A program made the position numbers and the translations under genes. The notes under the pieces were generated by a model that was given only the letters and a program-made list of their open reading frames with translations, was not told where the DNA came from and searched no databases. Positions 1-12,629 of a stretch of 64,000 nucleotides of DNA are shown piece by piece. Source of the stretch: Scatophagus argus (taxonomy: Eukaryota; Chordata; Actinopteri; Scatophagidae). Where the stretch lies: NCBI RefSeq assembly GCF_020382885.2, contig NC_058497.1, positions 23,800,330 through 23,864,329 of the forward strand, given 5' to 3'. Numbering within the stretch: position 1 is the stretch's first letter; each line of letters starts with the position of its first letter.

Positions 1-3000
1 GAACACATGTAACTGCACCGCTCAGTGTGGTCCTGGATTTCTTTTAGATATACCCGCTGGCCTCAGCTCTGCAAAGAGGCTCCAGAGAGTACCTACAACT
101 GAGGCTGCCTCCCCTGCCTGGCCACCCAAGTGTACAGGATGTGAACTAATACTTAACAGTAAGGAATCAAACTCCCTACAGATAAAAAAAAATAAAAAAG
201 GCACAGGGATGAGTCTGGAAGGCACCCAAAGGTCTGTCAGTAGGTAATGCTAACTGACAGGAAAGTCCAACATAGGAGCAACAGGAAGAGGAAACTTCCC
301 CCACAACATCCTGGATGGCCTGCCTATGTATGAATGGATATTTTCAGACACTGCACAGGGTTTCTGAGTCTGTATTTGTGCTTCACAGCTGGTATTGACA
401 TAGCAAAGCGTGTCTGATGATGACTTCTGTGTTCCAGCTTGTGTGTGTCCACAGTGGCTGGCAAAGTAATGTTGTCCTACTGACAGATATTTTCAGTGTG
501 TCTTGAACACTTGTGACATGGCAGTCTGTCTGCTGCTCTGCTTGTCTGTTACTGCTGTCTCACCACATCAGATCCCACCTACTGAGACAATTCAGTCCCG
601 TTGGGAGAGACTGGGCCGGTTTTCTCAACAAACTATCTTTCTTTCCACCTTATTTTGCAGAGCTCTGTGTAAGTCCCATAGTCATCTAATGGTCAGAGTG
701 TGTACACTCAGACATCCTGAGTCACTTATGATGCGGGCTCATTTCTGTGGGAATGGGTGACCATGTGTGCCGTGCTCGTTCATTCACTGCTCATAAACAG
801 TAGGAGCACGGCCTGCGATATAAAATAAACTAGCTGCCACAACATGTCGTCGCTACCGTTAACTTAGCGTGAAAACAACAACCGCACTGCCAGATGAAAG
901 GGCTGCAGCAGGTCACACAACTGCCCTGCCTCTGAGCCACTGTCGCTTTGATAGATCGTCCCGGAGCTCTTTCTTGTTTTATGAGCTCAACCGCGAGAGA
1001 GCTGCCATCTGGCACATTAGTACAACTGTAGGATGTGGGTGTGATGCAGAGCCTGTCACAAAGCTGGTGTTACCTCGAGGTGAAACGAGAAAACAAATAC
1101 TGCAGGTCACCCACATGGGGCGTCCACCGCCTGAAATGCGCCGAAAAGGTGTCGCCGGGATGAGAAAAAGACGGTGACTTTTTCTCATGAAGTTTTGGTC
1201 ACCCTGGATGGGTTCGGTGGGATGGCTGATGTCATAGGGCGAGCAGCGTCTGGGGTGATCACTGTCTATAAATGACATACTTGAGGTGTTCCTCCTCCGT
1301 CCGTCCTCATGCGCACTTTTCACCTCAAACATTTAAGGCCTCTTGATTCACTGTGTCTATTTCACATCCTCCACCGTCTGCCCTGCTCTCTCTATCTGCA
1401 TTCCTCACAGCAAGTTTCTGTCTTTCTCTCTGAGGCACACAGACGCGGGTCTATTTGCTTGAATTTCTCATTTCCTGTTTGGGGTGTGTATCCGATCCCT
1501 TGTTCTCGTGCCCAGCACACATCAAACACTCAAGCTGCTCAAAATGAGAAAAAGAGACAGAAAGGAGGACACACAGAATGCATATAAATAAGGGAATGAT
1601 GGCAAAAGTAGATATGAATGGGAGAGGGGGTTTGTGTGTGGAAAGAATTAAGATGAACATGCGAGGAGAGTGGAAGGGAAAATCCTGACTAATGACACAG
1701 AGACACGGCAAAAACCAATGGAAAATGAAAAAGGAGCAGAAAATACAAAGTGGTTTATTATCATAATATTCACAGATAAGGCCAAATATGGCCAGACTGC
1801 TGGGTTCATACCGCAAAATCATTTTTCATCCTAATGTAATTTTGAAGGAATCTGGGCTGCTTTCACTTCCTATAGCAATTTGTTTTTATTTATTCTGATT
1901 ATCTGTTTAGTTGGTCATTTTCTAAATTTCCTTTATGAGGGCTGTGGTGCCAGTAAATCGAGAGGCGGGGTGGGTTGCTGGGCATGAGCCATAAAATAAA
2001 AGCAACCTCCCATAGTCTGCTTCACTTTTCCACCGTCAAGAACCGATTCCATTCAGGCTGTGTGTGGGCTTACACTTAGGAATGGAGCCGTGGTTTCAGT
2101 GGTTAATGCAGCTACCCTTATTGTAAAAACTGACTTCACTTGTATTGGTTCTCAAAGTCTAAATTGCCTGTTCGATTGGAAAATATTTCTCGAAACGAGC
2201 CACATGCCGGTGGATTCTCACAGTCTGTTCTACCAGCAAATATGATCTAAAACCAGATGCTGCTTTTTGCTACCAAAGAGAGATGAGGGATGAAGAGGGA
2301 TGTGACTGATGAAGGATGGGAGAGTCAGTTGTTAAAAGAAAAAGTTCCTTTTTGCTCTGATTTGAAACAGACATTTTATTTCTGTAACCAGCAAAACACC
2401 CAAGCACAGAAACAGACCTGTTTTGTAGGTTTGTCAGTGAATAACTTTAAATGAAAAATAATTTTGAGGAAAAAAACAAAACAAACAAACAACAACAACA
2501 ACAAAAAACAACAAGTAGTGGTTCTGTTGAAGTGTCAGTTTAGATTCTTGTAAAACCATACCTGCTCACCAGGACTTAGACTGCAGTTGATTTTATGGCA
2601 GGCACTGTGGGCAACAACTTTCCTTTATACTCAAAATGGCCCTACAACAAATGTAAACACACGCTCAACCAAATATAAACACAATTGCTTTCTATACCCT
2701 CCTCCAGTCCCTTTCGCTAACCAGCCCGTTTAAAAGTCCAAGAAACACAGAAGAAAAGAGAAGAGGTTCTAGTGTGGAAAGGTGAAGCAAGCAGCAGATT
2801 TTTTTAGGCAGGTATCACGTTTGTTTTTTCAATTACGTGGAATTTCCTACTCCTCACTCTCCCCTGTAGAGCAAATAACTTTGGTGAACAAGCAATGTGT
2901 CATTTCAGGACGTTGATTTACACATTGACTGGTGGCTACCCAGATAAACAGGAGCTTCCACTGGGACGTGGAGCAGAGACTTTGCAATGCTGAGCAAACT

Positions 3001-5326
3001 CAGTAATTGACAGAGTAAAGAAAAAGTGCTGGCTTACAGAGGAACTAAATGTTTAAAACAAGCAAGATAGAAGGAAATAAGAAATAAGGAGGGTGGAGCT
3101 CAAGAGGATGAGATTTCCTCCACCCGCCCAATTTATCTCTCATTTAGCTTGAAGTCCTTTGCCCTGCCCGTTAGAAAAACATATGGTTCAAATAAGTGCG
3201 ACCCCCCACAGACCCCCCTGAAGTCATGCTATCATTAGGGAATTATTTGGACAGAGTGGAGCAGAGCAGGAGAAACGAGGCTTGTTCTACGAAATACTGG
3301 CAAAGTCTGACATGATGGTGAAGTAAAGGAGTGAAAGGGGGGTGTTCAAAAACACTCACTAGGCCCATACGCAGCAGTCTTACATGCTACAGGATAATGA
3401 ATAGTACAAAGTTCTGGATCAGGTCCATGTAACGTACACTTCACCCGCTCCGCGGCCTCATCATTCATTGGCTCGCGACCCTGGAATGCCACTCACATTC
3501 CTCGACCTTCTTCTGTCTCTTTCTCTGGTCGCTCGTATATCTCTGTGCTCCTCCATTCGTGTTTGTTTTAACTTTCTCAGGACCCCTCCAGAGCCCACGC
3601 TCAAGCATCGCGAACCCAAGAGGAAAGCAATTCCCCTCCTCCGTCCTCCCATCGAGCCGGATTTTCTCAACCTCCCTCCCTCCCACTCCGTCTCTCCCAC
3701 TCACTGTCTGCGTTTACTCTCATGTGGGGCTGAGGCTGAGAGACGTCAGCTCGTTTTCAGTCGGTCGTGTTTCTTTTTTTTCCCTTCCCTCAAGCCCTTC
3801 TAGTAAAACCATCACAGAACTAGACGTGCCATTGCTCAGAGAGAAAGACAGCTCACAGATAATCGTGCTAAGAGAAAGTGAACTCATACTCCGGGGTTAG
3901 TAAGCGTTCGACAGGGGTCATGGTGAGTCACCCGACTGTTTGGCCTCTTACTCTTCACTGCGGGATGTTGCTTATGAGTCAGGCCAGCAGACTGGACTAG
4001 GCTGTATCCTCTGTGTCACATACTTCTCAACATCTCTTATTTTGTTGAACTTCTAACCCTGACCATATAAAACCCAAACACACCAACCACAGACCTACAT
4101 CTCAAATGGGTGACTTTTCCTTTCTGGTACACGAGACAGATGTCCCTCTCCAGACTCCACTGACCCAAAGTACTTGTATGATTACATGCAGTGTAGAATT
4201 GCTGGCAAAGGAAAGGTGTTTCTGCTTGGATGTGTCTCTGCTTAAGGTTGCGTGATGTTTTTGCAAACCAGTTATTTGAGGCTGGGGTGCGTCAGATGCC
4301 ATGTGTGAGTGAGTAAAGTTGTGGAGATGTGCACCTGCGCCATATTTGTCCCCTCACTGCCACATCTGCGGTTTGCCGGAGGCCAACATTGTTCCATGTA
4401 AATGACAGGAAACTTCCACGAAAATATCTTCAGGCCTTGAGGCATCTGGAAGAAGACCAAAAAGGAACCGCAATTACGGCTGCACTTTCGTGTTACAGGA
4501 GCATGCAATTCAGTTAATTGGAATATTACTGCAGTTAAACCGGGGAGGTAGAGACTTAAGGACAGGCTATTACTCTAAATTAAAGTCATCATTTATGACA
4601 ATGCAGAGAAAACTGGGCAACACATGAATCATTAATCTAATCTCTTCTAATGACTTGATCATAAAATATTACTCGTCATCTGAGCATTCTTCTGGTTAAC
4701 CTCACTTGAGCCCTATCAGCCTACAAACACAACCGGTTATGCAGTGAAGGTCTGTACTGACCCCTGCTGGTCAATAAGCTAAAAGACATAAAATAAATAG
4801 GTCTATTACTCCATCGTGATATTTTCTACGTTTTACTCGGAATTCAAATGTCAGTCGGTACTTCTGTCTCACACCTCTCCACCCACCCTCCTACACACAC
4901 TCTGCTTTCATTGAACACATACGGAAAACCCTCCCAAAACACGCGGTTTCCCCTTAAAACCTCATCAGAAGCTACTCACACGTATGTATTAACCACAAAG
5001 AGCGTCAGTTTTAACTAGAATTTGTGTATATAGTTTTGCATAAGGCTTACCCGGAAACACACTTATCCAGGTTCCATTTTATATTAAATGTCTCTCTTTT
5101 ACTACAGAATAGGGTAATGTTGTATTTTTAATGTAATAAAGTAATAAACATTTAAAGATATCTTTCTTTGGGCAGAAAAATAATTTTACACTGCGCGTTG
5201 TTTTCACCACATTTTAACCACATAATTTTCCATCTTAAGGTTTCTGTTCTGTAAAGTCATTTTACTGTGAACAATTCGACCAAAGGAAAAAAAAAAGACT
5301 TTGCGACCTTTGCGACCGTCCAGTCA
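1..5326. other. Intergenic or upstream region, no gene recognised
   Basis: The open frames here are short, lack recognisable domains and often overlap on both strands, for example the three overlapping frames at 3460-3900. An A-rich stretch with CAAAA/CAACAA repeats lies at 2470-2515. The sequence could be the 3' end or an intron of a gene to the left, but nothing supports that. The last 100 bases probably contain the ppp5c promoter and 5' UTR, with no TATA box visible. Confidence 0.5.
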
Positions 5327-8300
5327 ATGGCGCACCAATCGGAAAACGGCAGTGAGAAGAAGATGGCGGAGGGAGGTAATGATGCAGAGCTACTGAAGGA
5401 GAAGGCAAATAAGTACTTTAAAGGTAGGTTTGACAGACCTGTCAAGTCAGTGGCTTTTACCAGCAGTTTACAATAGACAAGCGCGTCCCCACTAATTACA
5501 GCAGCCACATCGCTGTGTTGGAACAAGCTCCAACTGGAGCCGGTCACCAGTGTTGAGCTAAGCTAACATTGCTCACAGAGCATATGCTAAGTGTAAACCT
5601 CCATTCATTGGATTACGCGGCACCGAATTGAAACTAGCTCGTTTAGCTAACGCTAGCTGGGCAGGCTGTTAAGTAGCAGCCGCAGCAAAAGCATTGATGT
5701 TAACCCATGCTGTCACGATTGTCATGTATAGCGAACCGCTAACCTACTCAGATTTGTTATTTTTCTCCCTGTTTTAACTGTATGGCCCTCTGGTGCCTTC
5801 AGCGATGTTGTTTTTAAACAGTGGCTTTATAAGATTATTGTGTAGCTTTCGGGAAGCATCTCAGAACTCCTAGAATTTTCTGTTAGCTAACACGCGCCCG
5901 TTAGCTACAGAAAGGCAGAGCTGCGATCCACCAGCGGTCACCTGTTCGCCGTTTATCGATTAAGCTAAATATTCTTTCAATATGGTTATATTTTTCACTA
6001 GATGGCAGTTCGCTTGAAGGGAGAATATACCAAGAGTCGCGTTGCGCCAGTCTAAATTTATTTATAAAGCACATTTTTAAACAAACACGGTTGTACATGT
6101 CAAAATAACAAAACGAGCAACACCATAAAAACACAAATATCAGTTTAAGGAAAAACGCAATAACAGAGAAGATCAAATTTCATTTTGAGATAACAATCAA
6201 GGAGTAAAACAACACTTTAGCAAAGTGGTGGTTGGGCTGGAAAAAGGAATACAAAAATGATTTCACAATGAGATTTAAAAATTAGAAATTTTGTTACTAT
6301 GGTCCATGACAACGTTGACAATCTTTGTGTGATATAGATTGAAGTTTGGGACTTCTGAAGGTCTGGGCTTTAATGGGCTGCTGCCTTGATGAGTCAGAGC
6401 TGACGTAAGGCAAAGGTTGTCTTGTAGAGATTATTTCCTTCTATCTGAGGTATACTGCAACAGCACAAAGTTAGGAATTTACTCATAATCAACAGGCTTT
6501 TGCAGTTTGAATTTGCCTTCACCTGTCTCAATGTAAAATCTTCTATTTCCTCGTGTTCGAAAGGTTATTATGGCAAACTGGTAAACTGTGGTAGTTAGTT
6601 TTCCCTTACTTATTGACAGATACATTCATAAATCGCAACATCTGATTCGATTTGTTGTCTACTGCTAAATACAAAGTTATCTCTTCATAAGTAGTGTTTA
6701 AATACAATGGTGGGAAACACCGACATTTTACTGAGATTTACAAGGTAACATGAGGCCAAACTTTCATTGTGTCAGCACTCACTATGGCATTATTGTTCGG
6801 CTGTAGGAATGATAGGAAATGAATAATAAACCGGTACTGGTTGCAGTGCTACTCACATTTTTATAGGAGCTTTGTGGTACTACAAACACAAAGTGCCACC
6901 CATTGAAGATGTAACATTTGTTTTTCAGAGAAAGACTATGAAAATGCAATCAAGTACTACACAGAGGCCCTGGAGCTCAATCCAACCAATGCCATCTACT
7001 ACAGCAACCGAAGCCTGGCATACCTACGCACGGAGTGCTATGGCTATGCCCTGGCTGATGCTACGAAGGCCCTGGAGATAGACAAAAACTATATTAAGGG
7101 ATATTATCGCCGTGCCACCTCCAACATGGCACTGGGAAAGTTCAAGGCTGCACTTAAGGACTATGAGACGGTAAGAAATGTCCTTGACTTTTAGTAGCTG
7201 CATGCTTTCACCTGCCGTGTAGTTTGAACTGAGGACATATAAGATATGAGCAATGTGCTCTGCATAACTATATGTTTGTCTCAGATTTTTGCATAAGAGC
7301 TTTGCAGTTCCATCTGTCACAATGAGTTGGGTTCTTCATGTTGCCTTAACAGCCTGGAATAGGGATCATCCTTTAATCCAGTCCTGATACCATTTAGATC
7401 CGCTGTGAAGGCACTCATACCACAGCTAATTTAGTGCCTAATGTTGTTCTGGCTGGTCTCATAATGAGCAATTTAAATGTACCAGGGCTGTGAAAAAAAA
7501 GACCTCTCAAGCGTCACCATATTTGTCTTAATTTATTGCACAAAGTAGACCAAGCAGACACAACAGGAAATGGGAGTTTATCTTTATAAAGTTATGTGAG
7601 GTTGGAGCTAGATTTGTTACTATTTATAGATCTCTGAAATGAGAATGTTTAAAATGTTGTCCATTTACACATACCACACAGAGCAAAGTATTCATCTTCC
7701 AGTATAAACTGTTTGCATATTCAAGCAATAAAAACCATGAAACTTTTATTAGAATTTACATTCTGTTCTTTTTTGCAGCTGTGAGTCAGTATCCCCGTCT
7801 CTGCTTTAACATCTGTTAAGGATTGACCAGTGTGGTTATTTTGTGTTATTTCATTGTTTGGCTAATAGGTAGTGAGAGTTCGACCGAATGACAAGGATGC
7901 AAGGATGAAGTATCAGGAATGTAACAAGATTGTGAAACAGAAAGCTTTTGAGAGAGCCATTGCCAGTGATGAGACTAAAAAATCTGTTGTTGACTCACTG
8001 GACATCGAAAACATGAGTAAGTTTTCTGTGTTATTGGCCAAATATATAAAAATACATCTGTAATAATGATAATGTGCTTTAATCTGATTTGTGACGATTG
8101 AGCAAACCTCTATGTTGAATGTTAAAGAGGAACTAATGATAACAAAAATACAGTGATGTGAACCATTCAATTCTGTTCTCTGCTGCTTGATTTTTCTCAT
8201 CTCTCATGAAATTAAGATGATCTTTTATTGCAGCAATTGAGGATGACTATGTAGGCCCCAAACTTGAAGATGGGAAAGTTACATTGACATTCATGAAGGA

Positions 8301-11220
8301 GATGATGGATTGGTTCAAAGACCAGAAGAAACTGCACAGAAAGTGTGCTTATCAGGTAAACTTTTGTGGATATGAAATAATCTCACTGACACTGACACAA
8401 AACACACGTGTAATTAAACCTGTTTGTACGCTTTCAGATTTTGGTGCAAGTTAAAGACGTTCTGTCGAAGCTACCGAGTCTTGTTGAAATCTCATTAAAA
8501 GAGGTGAGGACTTTGCTAATGCTCACTAGTGAGGTGACTTGAAGTTGCTGTTGGTTCATATGCAGTGACTGTAATTACATTTGTTGACCACCAACTCAGT
8601 CACAGCATCTCATGCTGTGACATGACAAAACATTCCAGATGTTATTTTTCATTGCTGTATGCCACTTTTATTGTGTGTGTTTTGTGTTTTCTCTTCTACA
8701 CAGACAGAAAAAATTACTATTTGTGGTGACACCCATGGGCAATACTACGATCTCCTCAACATCTTCAAGTTGAACGGCTTACCCTCAGACACCAACCCTT
8801 ATGTATCCTTCATTTCTGATAATGGTCACCCATCAGCTTTTAAATATGTCACATTTCAGCAACCCGCCAACAGCAGCTAATCTATTTTACTTTGTTCATC
8901 ATCATAGCTTTGTACTCTCATCGGTGAGTGATGGATGTTTGGACCCTGCGTGTGTGATCAGTGCAGTCTTTCTTGTTTGTACTATTCTTCGTCTAAACCA
9001 GCAACAGCCAAAAACCTCAAATCCAGAACTTGTGCGTCATATGCTTAACCACAGAATTCAGCTCTTCAATGGTGACTTTGTAGATCGTGGCTCTTTCTCT
9101 CTTGAGGTCATTCTTACCCTCTTCGGCTTCAAGCTGCTTTACCCTGACAACTTCCACTTGCTTAGGGGTGAGAGCACTCACACTGTGCATGTGCATGCAC
9201 AGTAACTACTGTAACATGATGTATTAATGTATAACACTTTGTGTGTATGTCTTGTCATGGTTCTTTTTCAGAGCACTTAAATTCATTTATTTAGCTTTGT
9301 TGTGCTGTGATGTTTAACGTCATTAACGTCTGGAATCGTTTCAACAGGATTGCTTAACCAAGATTTTTTACCTGCAGGTAACCATGAGACAGACAACATG
9401 AACCAGATGTATGGATTTGAGGGGGAAGTCAAAGCTAAGTACACAGCCCAGATGTTCCAGCTGTTCAGCGAGGTCTTCCAGTGGCTGCCTCTTGCACAGT
9501 GTATCAACAACAAAGTACTGGTAAGCGGCTGCAACGTGAGCCGAAAGCAGACGCAATTTATTGTTGTTGAATGTAGCAGCCATCCACATCCAGTTCTCTA
9601 TGCAGGCAAGCTCTTGACATTTTTCAGACAGAATTTGGGGATAGAGAAGAACCTGAAAGCAAGAAGGAGGGAAGCAAATGAAAACCGTAGACTCACAACC
9701 TCTCTTCATTTACAGCCAGTGTGTTTAAATGCATGTTTCTTTATCAGGCGATGCACTTGTAATAGATAATCTGACTATCTTTAAATCTAGTGACCGACTG
9801 TTCCTGAAAACGGTGTGTGGGCTTACTCTTTGCTTAATGGACAAACAGCCAAGCTTTACTCAAATCATATCGAGGACTTCTGTTCTTGTACTGTGCACAC
9901 AGTCCTGATAAGATTCTTCTTCTCAGATTATGCACGGCGGACTGTTCAGTGAAGATGGTGTCACATTGGACGACCTCAGGAAGATTGACAGGAACAGGCA
10001 GCCTCCAGACTCAGGTGGGGTCAGACTGCAGATGCACCATCAGTTTAAAACTGGCACTCTCTCTGGGAAGGAAAACGGGTACATTTCAACACCTTCCTCT
10101 GCTCTTTCACAGGTCCAATGTGTGACCTGCTCTGGTCAGATCCACAGCCTCAGGTCAGTTCTCACCCACTCAGTTCCTCATTAGGTCTGAGTGGCCAGCG
10201 GTATGTGTTAGAGCAACATTCAACACACTTCTGTTTTGGATTGAGAATTAATTTGCCCACCTCTCCCTCTCCCTCTCTCTCTCTCTCCGTCATGTAGAAT
10301 GGCCGGTCCATCAGCAAGCGAGGAGTGAGTTGTCAGTTTGGGCCAGACGTGACAGAGCGCTTCCTGGAACAAAATAAGCTGGACTTCATTGTGCGCAGTC
10401 ATGAGGTTAAAGCTGAGGGCTACGAGGTCACTCATTCAGGGAAGTGCATCACCGTGTTCTCAGCACCCAACTACTGGTACGTATTCACACTGGCTGAGTT
10501 AGGAGTGTCGAGCCAGCTGTCTCTGTTCATTTTAACTGTCGTATTCTGCCTTCCCTCAGTGATCAGATGGGAAACAAAGGAGCTTATATCCACCTCAGGG
10601 GATCAGACCTCAAGCCAGAATTTCACCAGTTCACTGCTGTGGTCAGTATCCTGTACTCTCAGCTGTTTCGTTCACTGTAACTGTCAACATGTTGGTCATT
10701 ATGCACATTGGTTTTGGTAGAAATATACTCAAAAAGACTTTATTGGACCGATTAGTGCCTCACATGTCCTGTTAGAACCATCTGTCTGCACTGCTTATTT
10801 AGAAGTAAAATGAATCTGAAAGTGAAAAGTTACTAACTGAGACTTTTGTCGTCATAATAGAATCACATCATGAGATTAAAGATTCAAGAGTCTTTGTTGT
10901 CATCGTGCAAGCATAACGAAATTTTGTACAGATTCTCGGCTTAAATGCACACGTATAAATAGCAGCAGAAAAATTAAAAATGAACACTCAAGAAAAATAT
11001 ATAAAATACAAAGTAAAGTAAACAAAGTGCACTTAGTGCCAGTCTAATGCTGCAACAGGCTATTAATGATTCATCTATAGTAGAAATTAAGAAAAGCTTT
11101 TATAGAGCTTGTTGAAGCTTTATCTAATGTTTGTTTTCCTCTCATTCTCTTTTAAAGCCTCATCCAAATGTCAAGCCCATGGCGTACGCCAACACGCTAA
11201 TGCAGCTGGGGATGATGTAG
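5327..11220 (+). CDS. ppp5c: Serine/threonine-protein phosphatase 5 (PP5), 13 coding exons
   Basis: PP5 is a PPP-family Ser/Thr phosphatase that binds Hsp90 through TPR repeats and dephosphorylates Hsp90 clients and co-chaperones in cytosol and nucleus. Exons that join in frame with GT-AG sites: 5327-5423, 6929-7170, 7869-8016, 8234-8355, 8438-8503, 8704-8802, 9062-9167, 9378-9520, 9927-10014, 10113-10153, 10298-10476, 10560-10641, 11158-11220. They give 491 codons, against about 499 in the human protein as I recall it. TPR region: residues ~20-130, with the stretch [20 protein letters not shown]. Catalytic motifs: GDTHG (D234, H236), GDFVDRG (D263), GNHE (N295, H296), HGG (H344) and RSHE (H419), so all metal and phosphate ligands expected of the family are visible. 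It ends QLGMM. The start could be ATG 5327 or the in-frame ATG 5363, which has a good Kozak context. Confidence 0.95.
10884..10925. repeat. Dispersed fish retroelement-like tail in the last ppp5c intron
   Basis: The string TCTTTGTTGTCATCGTGCAA followed by AACGAAATTT resembles a repeat tail seen widely in fish genomes, usually written 'tttattgtcattgtacaa...aacgaaatt'. It sits in intron 12, the longest late intron of the gene. Only a short, diverged segment is recognisable and I cannot name the family. Confidence 0.4.
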
Positions 11221-12283
11221 AGGCCACGCTAATCTGTGTGTGACACTGACGACCTCCCATCTGACCTGAACCATGCCAGCCACCACACTCCCTCCAGTGC
11301 TCGGACATGCTCTCGTTCATGCTTAGCCTAAGGGATCCCTCTCCCCGACAAACTTCCACTAGTTGTATGCCGAAAGCACGTGGTGTAGTTGAGATGGGAA
11401 GAGATCACTTCCGCCAGCCCAGTTCAGAACTGGGTTTCGTTCTGTCATATTATTGGTTAAAACTGGAAAATCCCCATTCTGCTGTCCATTTTACCCACTC
11501 GTGTTCCATCACTGGGCAAAGAAACCAACCCTGAGAATTTCACATGAGTCTCTTTGGAGCTGCTTGGTTTTTAAATGTCTGATATAGTTGGCAGATGGGA
11601 TCAAACAGCTGGTATGTACCAAAGATCTGTAATGAAAATGATTGTTCAGTTTTTACAAGGAGCGTCTTGTGATTCTGAAACCTAACATTGTACTGTTGGC
11701 CTGTGTACACAGCTTAGAGCATTGTAAACTGGGTAAAGAGCAGCATGCCTATCAGTGTTTCTCAAACCATCCTGCAGTATGTCATTTTATTTTATTTTTT
11801 GTTTTACCGGAATACAAAATATGATTACATTTACAATCCCAGTCCCCAAAAAAATAGATTGATTGTCTCTGGGTACACTCTTAAAGGTGCTGTTTGCCAT
11901 TAGTGGTGTATTTAGTTGGTAACATTTGTTTTGCACTGCTTCCTGTTGAGGGAGATACTGCTGCTCTTCATTGTTTTCATCCTTGACTGTCAATGTGCCA
12001 CTCACCCAGCAGCTCCTGCACAGTCTTATTTCCAACTAGCTTTGCTGTAAGGCAGACACTGATGACACTCTCATCTCCAATACACGTTTGATTACTGGTG
12101 ACTTATTTACCCCCCCTTGTGGATTGATCAAGTACACAAACGTCCAAAATGCAATCCTGTCTTGAAACGCACAGCTGCATTGTCCAGTGGCCCTCAACTT
12201 TTTAGATAAAGAAATACACTGACGTGTATGTATATATACTGTATCATTTAAAGATTCCGTGTAATGTTTGGAGAAAATTATTG

Positions 12284-12289
12284 AATAAA
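12284..12289 (+). terminator. Candidate ppp5c poly(A) signal
   Basis: AATAAA on the + strand about 1.06 kb after the ppp5c stop. A poly-T tract and then the promoter of the next gene follow. An upstream site could also be used. The 11221-12283 stretch holds no coding evidence and is read as 3' UTR. Confidence 0.45.
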
Positions 12290-12491
12290 AAAAATCAGTC
12301 CAGTGATTGTTTTTTTTTTTTAGATACAAGCTGTCGTCTGTATTTATGTCAATTAAGATTTTCTGCCCTTGTTTTCTAATAGTTTACTTTGTGGGCGTGG
12401 ATTTGCTCTCTGAACGACAATTTTCCTTGAGTTTCGTCAACAATCACGAAGCGAACGGCCTCGTCCTGTCAGGGCGGCTGTCGCACTCGTA

Positions 12492-12499
12492 TGACGTCA
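12492..12499. promoter_or_regulatory. CRE palindrome (TGACGTCA) upstream of the THAP gene
   Basis: A perfect 8-bp cAMP-response element lies 131 bp upstream of the THAP start codon in GC- and CpG-richer sequence. Full CREs at this distance are typical of CREB/ATF-bound, TATA-less housekeeping promoters. No TATA box is seen nearby. Confidence 0.5.
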
Positions 12500-12629
12500 C
12501 CCGCCTCAACAGCTGAGCCGATCGTCATTCGTCAGCTATGCGCCAAGAGTTGACAACACAGCACGAGTTTCACCTTGTTGTGAACCCAGCTGGACGCGGA
12601 CGTATCGGCAGCAGCGACACCGGCCTGAG

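Noticed and set aside
3461-3900. Overlapping frames of 79-113 codons on both strands
   Set aside because: The frames are mutually overlapping, pyrimidine-rich, low-complexity translations without splice context or a domain.
9350-9769. 139-codon frame containing ppp5c residues
   Set aside because: It is exon 8 of ppp5c read through into the next intron. Only 9378-9520 is coding.
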